A DNA stretch of 8,777 nucleotides from Candidatus Brevibacterium intestinigallinarum (GTDB lineage: Bacteria; Actinomycetota; Actinomycetes; Actinomycetales; Brevibacteriaceae): the NCBI GenBank assembly GCA_019117325.1, contig DWZY01000243.1, positions 1 through 8,777 of the forward strand. The letters run 5' to 3'. Positions within the stretch are counted from its first letter, which is position 1, and each line of letters begins with the position of its first letter. Of the stretch, positions 6,548-8,777 are shown piece after piece. Made by a program: the position numbers and the translations under genes. The notes beneath the pieces were generated by a model, which was not told the origin of the DNA, did not search any database, and saw only the letters and a program-made list of their open reading frames with translations.

Positions 6548-7075
6548 TCACTTCGCTTCGTAGGTGGTCTCGATCCAGGCGCGCCCGATCGAGTGGAAGA
6601 ACAGGTTGAAGCCCACGAATGCGGGCGTCGCCGTCTCGTCGACCTCGAGCGGGGCGTCGAGGGCGTGGACGATGAAGAAGTAGCGGTGCGGGCCGTGACC
6701 GGCCGGCGGCGCGGCCCCCACGAACTCCGGGGCGCCGGCGTCGTTGCGGACGGTGACCGCAGCCTCGGGCAGCAGCCCGCGATCCGGGGTGCCGGCACCG
6801 GCGGGCAGCTCCGTCACATCGGCCGGCAGGTTGGTGACCGTCCAGTGCCAGAAGCCGGAGCCGGTGGGAGCATCCGGGTCGTAGCAGGTGACCGCGAACG
6901 CCTTCGTCCCCTCCGGGAAGCCGGACCAGGACAGCTGCGGGGAGACGTCCTCGCCGCCCGGCACGCCCATGCGGCCCGAGGTCTGCGCGGCGGACAGCTC
7001 CTGGCCGTCCGCGATGTCCGTGCTGGTGAGGTCGAACCGGGGCACATCGTTGAGCTTGTGGAAGGGGGTGTTCAC
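6548..7075 (-). CDS. YbhB/YbcL-family PEBP (Raf kinase inhibitor-like) protein
   Basis: This 175-residue protein belongs to the phosphatidylethanolamine-binding protein superfamily, bacterial YbhB/YbcL branch, whose members are usually 150-185 residues. Diagnostic pieces are GEDVSPQLSWSG (41-52), the DPDAPTGSGFWHW block (67-79) with the anion-pocket Asp-Pro-Asp, and the GHGPHRYFFIVHAL block (126-139). There is no signal peptide, so it should be cytoplasmic. The biochemical role of bacterial PEBPs is largely unsettled; a ligand-binding function is inferred from the fold only. The start is GTG at 7075, supported by AGAGGA ending 6 bp upstream. It lies between gpsA (35 bp gap) and ddl (10 bp gap), and so probably shares their transcript. 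Confidence 0.93.
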   Translation of the reverse strand: MNTPFHKLNDVPRFDLTSTDIADGQELSAAQTSGRMGVPGGEDVSPQLSWSGFPEGTKAFAVTCYDPDAPTGSGFWHWTVTNLPADVTELPAGAGTPDRGLLPEAAVTVRNDAGAPEFVGAAPPAGHGPHRYFFIVHALDAPLEVDETATPAFVGFNLFFHSIGRAWIETTYEAK

Positions 7076-7081
7076 ACTGGG

Positions 7082-7087
7082 TCCTCT
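7082..7087 (-). promoter_or_regulatory. ribosome binding site of the PEBP gene
   Basis: The minus strand reads AGAGGA, then a 6-nt spacer (CCCAGT), then GTG. It is a good Shine-Dalgarno and decides the GTG start at 7075; no in-frame ATG with a comparable site is present nearby. Confidence 0.65.
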
Positions 7088-7101
7088 CGTAGATCGCGGA
7101 G

Positions 7102-7122
7102 CCGGCCGCCTCAGGTGGCCGG
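7102..7122 (-). terminator. hairpin spanning the gpsA stop codon
   Basis: In the transcript direction the 21 nt form CCGGCC-A-CC, loop TGA, GG-C-GGCCGG: six G/C pairs, one A-C mismatch and two more G/C pairs. The three loop bases are exactly the gpsA stop codon. No U-tract follows, so termination is uncertain; attenuation or mRNA processing between gpsA and the downstream PEBP-ddl pair is possible. Confidence 0.35.
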
Positions 7123-8115
7123 ACCCTCGTGCTTGCGCTTTCGAGCCAACAGGAGCGCACCCAGTTCGTCAACCCGCAGGCGGCCCGCGATGACGGCGGC
7201 GACGGCCTGGGTGATCGGCAGCTCGACGTCATGGGCCTGGCCCAGGGCCAGGACGGCGCTGGCGGACTTGACACCCTCGGCGACCTGGCGCGTCTCCTCG
7301 ACCGCCTCATCGACCGTGAGGCCGGTGCCCAGGAGGCGGCCGAAGGTGCGGTTGCGCGACAGCGGCGAGGCGCACGTGGCGACGAGGTCGCCCAGTCCCG
7401 CCAGACCCGCCAGGGTGTGCGACTGCGCGCCCATCGCGAGCGCCAGGCGGGTCGTCTCCGCCAGGCCGCGCGTGATGATCGATGCCTTCGAGTTGTCGCC
7501 CAGGCCCTGCCCGTCGCACATGCCCACCGCCAGCGCGATGACGTTCTTGACGGCACCGCCCAGTTCGACGCCCACGACGTCCGTGTTCGTGTAGGGGCGG
7601 AAGTACGAGGTCGCGGACAGCTCGCCCACGGCCTCCGCCGTCGCGGCGTCCGGCGCCGCGACGACCGTGGCCGTGGGCTGCTCCTGGGCGATCTCCTTCG
7701 CGAGGTTGGGTCCGGAGACGACGGCGATGCGCGCCGGGTCGTGGCCCGTGACCTCTGCGATCACCTCGCTCATCCGCTTGCCCGTGCTGCGCTCGATGCC
7801 CTTCATGAGGCTCACGAGGATCGCATCCGCGGGCAGGTGCTCCACGACGGCGCCCAGGTTCTCCCGCAGCGACTGCGCGGGCACGGCGAGGATGACGGCA
7901 CCGGCGCCCTCGAGCGCCTCTGCGGCGTTCGTCGTCGCGGTCACGTTGTGGCCCACGGCGATGTCGCCCAGGTAGGCCGAGTTCGTGCCCTGCTCGCGGA
8001 TCTCGCGGGCGACCTCCTCGCGGCGGGCGACGATCGTGACGGGGTGTCCCGCATCGCCGACGACCTTGGCGAACGTCGTCCCCCACGACCCGGCTCCCAG
8101 CACTGCGGTCCTCAT
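7111..8115 (-). CDS. gpsA: glycerol-3-phosphate dehydrogenase [NAD(P)+]
   Basis: GpsA reduces dihydroxyacetone phosphate to sn-glycerol-3-phosphate, the backbone of phospholipids, in the cytoplasm. The length of 334 residues is typical. The N-terminal Rossmann domain has the nucleotide-binding GAGSWGTTFA (7-16), followed by ILAVPAQSLR (75-84) and LMKGIE (103-108). SGPNLAKEIA (134-143) is the usual link to the C-terminal helical domain, which holds GGAVKNVIALAVG (186-198) with Lys190 as the expected catalytic lysine, GLGDNSKASIITRG (204-217) and GLGDLVATCASPLSRN (240-255). All key positions are intact. The ATG overlaps the plsC stop (ATGA, 4 nt), with AGGAG five bases upstream at 8121-8125, so it is translationally coupled to plsC. 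This pairing links G3P supply with its acylation. Confidence 0.98.
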   Translation of the reverse strand: MRTAVLGAGSWGTTFAKVVGDAGHPVTIVARREEVAREIREQGTNSAYLGDIAVGHNVTATTNAAEALEGAGAVILAVPAQSLRENLGAVVEHLPADAILVSLMKGIERSTGKRMSEVIAEVTGHDPARIAVVSGPNLAKEIAQEQPTATVVAAPDAATAEAVGELSATSYFRPYTNTDVVGVELGGAVKNVIALAVGMCDGQGLGDNSKASIITRGLAETTRLALAMGAQSHTLAGLAGLGDLVATCASPLSRNRTFGRLLGTGLTVDEAVEETRQVAEGVKSASAVLALGQAHDVELPITQAVAAVIAGRLRVDELGALLLARKRKHEGPAT

Positions 8116-8777
8116 CGCGTCTCCTCATCCTGTCTCGCGTCGTGGGCCGCGTCCTCGCCCGTGTCGTGTGCTGCGCCGTGCGCGGTGCGCGGCGGGGTCT
8201 CGTCCCACGCCGCGAGGTCGGCTGCGAAGCGGTCCGGCAGCGTGACGCCGCGCAGCTGCGCGACCTCGGCCGCGATGCCCGCCGTGACACGGTCGGAGAA
8301 GCGGCGGGCCAGCTGCGCGGAGGCGGTCCCGTGCGCGTCCGGCGCCGGTGGCGCGATCGGCTCGCCGAAGCGGACGCGGACGGTGCCGAACGGGCGCGGT
8401 GTGATCCGGCTGCTGTGCACCGGCATGACCGCGTCGAGGCCCCAGTGGCCCACGGGGATGACCGGGATGCCCGTCTCGACGGCCAGGCGCGCGACTCCCG
8501 TCTTGGCGGGCTGCGGCCACAGCTCGGGGTCCTTCGTGAGGGTGCCCTGCGGGTAGATGATGACGGTCTGTCCCGCCGCGAGGGCGCTCTTCGCGTGGAC
8601 GAGCGAATCGCCCGCCTTCACGGAGGCCCGGAGCACCGGGATCTGGCCCATGCGCACGAGCGCGTGGCCCAGGAAGCCGGTGAAGAGCGACGACTTCGCG
8701 AGGAAGTGCGGGATGACCCCGTGCTTCCACGTGGCCATCGCGATGACGAGCGGGTCGATCTTGCTCGCGTGGAACGG
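8112..8777 (-). CDS. plsC: PlsC-like lysophospholipid (1-acyl-G3P) acyltransferase, 5' end cut by window
   Basis: The frame is open from the window edge to TGA at 8112-8114, giving 221 residues; the true start is outside. The first residues PFHASKIDP contain the HX4D catalytic motif (His3, Asp8), which proves the gene extends beyond the edge and that ATG at 8738 is not the start. The substrate-binding block reads YPQGTLTKDPELWP (75-88), matching the family FPEGTR region but with Gln for Glu. KTGVARLA (92-99), IPVIPVG (104-110) and GTVRVRFGEPI (131-141) complete the fold. The family adds an acyl chain to lysophosphatidic acid at the inner membrane face. After about residue 196 the tail is low-complexity, rich in Ala, His and acidic residues (AAHDTGEDAAHDARQDEE), and unlikely to be catalytic. 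The gpsA start overlaps its stop by 4 nt. The acyltransferase family is firm; the precise acceptor is inferred. Confidence 0.88.
   Translation of the reverse strand, partial: PFHASKIDPLVIAMATWKHGVIPHFLAKSSLFTGFLGHALVRMGQIPVLRASVKAGDSLVHAKSALAAGQTVIIYPQGTLTKDPELWPQPAKTGVARLAVETGIPVIPVGHWGLDAVMPVHSSRITPRPFGTVRVRFGEPIAPPAPDAHGTASAQLARRFSDRVTAGIAAEVAQLRGVTLPDRFAADLAAWDETPPRTAHGAAHDTGEDAAHDARQDEETR

Noticed and set aside
6538..6798. 87-codon upstream extension of ddl
   Set aside because: It overlaps the PEBP gene in another frame and has a Ser/Arg/Pro-rich shadow composition; Ddl homology begins right after ATG 6537.
8736..8738. ATG at 8738 as the start of plsC
   Set aside because: The frame stays open upstream and already encodes the catalytic HASKID motif before this ATG, so the gene begins outside the window.

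Overview
This 8.8 kb window is an ordinary, very dense piece of a high-GC actinobacterial (Actinomycetota) chromosome. The evidence is strong G/C bias at third codon positions, GTG starts, actinobacterial versions of every protein, a lipoprotein that looks like DUF3515 (a family I know only from Actinobacteria), and the order gpsA - ddl - DUF3515 - thiL - DAK2 - recG, which is familiar from actinomycete genomes. A member of the Actinomycetales (Actinomyces/Schaalia-like) is my guess; genus cannot be fixed by eye. Only about 101 of 8777 bases lie outside genes, and I see no tRNA, rRNA, insertion sequence, phage gene, CRISPR array or toxin module.

Layout, left to right. Positions 1-4865 hold three genes on the minus strand, transcribed right to left as thiL -> DAK2/FakA-like gene -> recG (recG loses its 3' end at the window edge). 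Positions 4866-4908 are a 43-bp divergent promoter region. Positions 4909-5409 hold one plus-strand gene, the DUF3515-like lipoprotein. It converges on ddl with only 6 bp between the stop codons. Positions 5416-8777 hold four more minus-strand genes, transcribed plsC -> gpsA -> YbhB/YbcL-type PEBP -> ddl (plsC loses its 5' end at the window edge).

Function. plsC and gpsA belong to glycerophospholipid synthesis: gpsA makes glycerol-3-phosphate and plsC adds an acyl chain. The FakA-like DAK2 protein probably phosphorylates fatty acids bound to a FakB partner that is not in this window. ddl supplies D-Ala-D-Ala for peptidoglycan, so much of the set concerns the envelope. thiL makes thiamine diphosphate, and recG remodels stalled replication forks and recombination intermediates. 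These last two look like passengers of conserved gene order rather than parts of one pathway.

No new multi-gene system is visible. The items most worth a second look are the mirror-symmetric divergent promoter at 4866-4908, where both genes appear leaderless and each promoter's -35 position falls on the other's -10; the single opposite-strand lipoprotein gene between two co-directional gene groups (a possible non-contiguous operon); a PEBP gene between gpsA and ddl; a hairpin that places the gpsA stop codon in its loop; and departures from consensus in PlsC and ThiL motifs.
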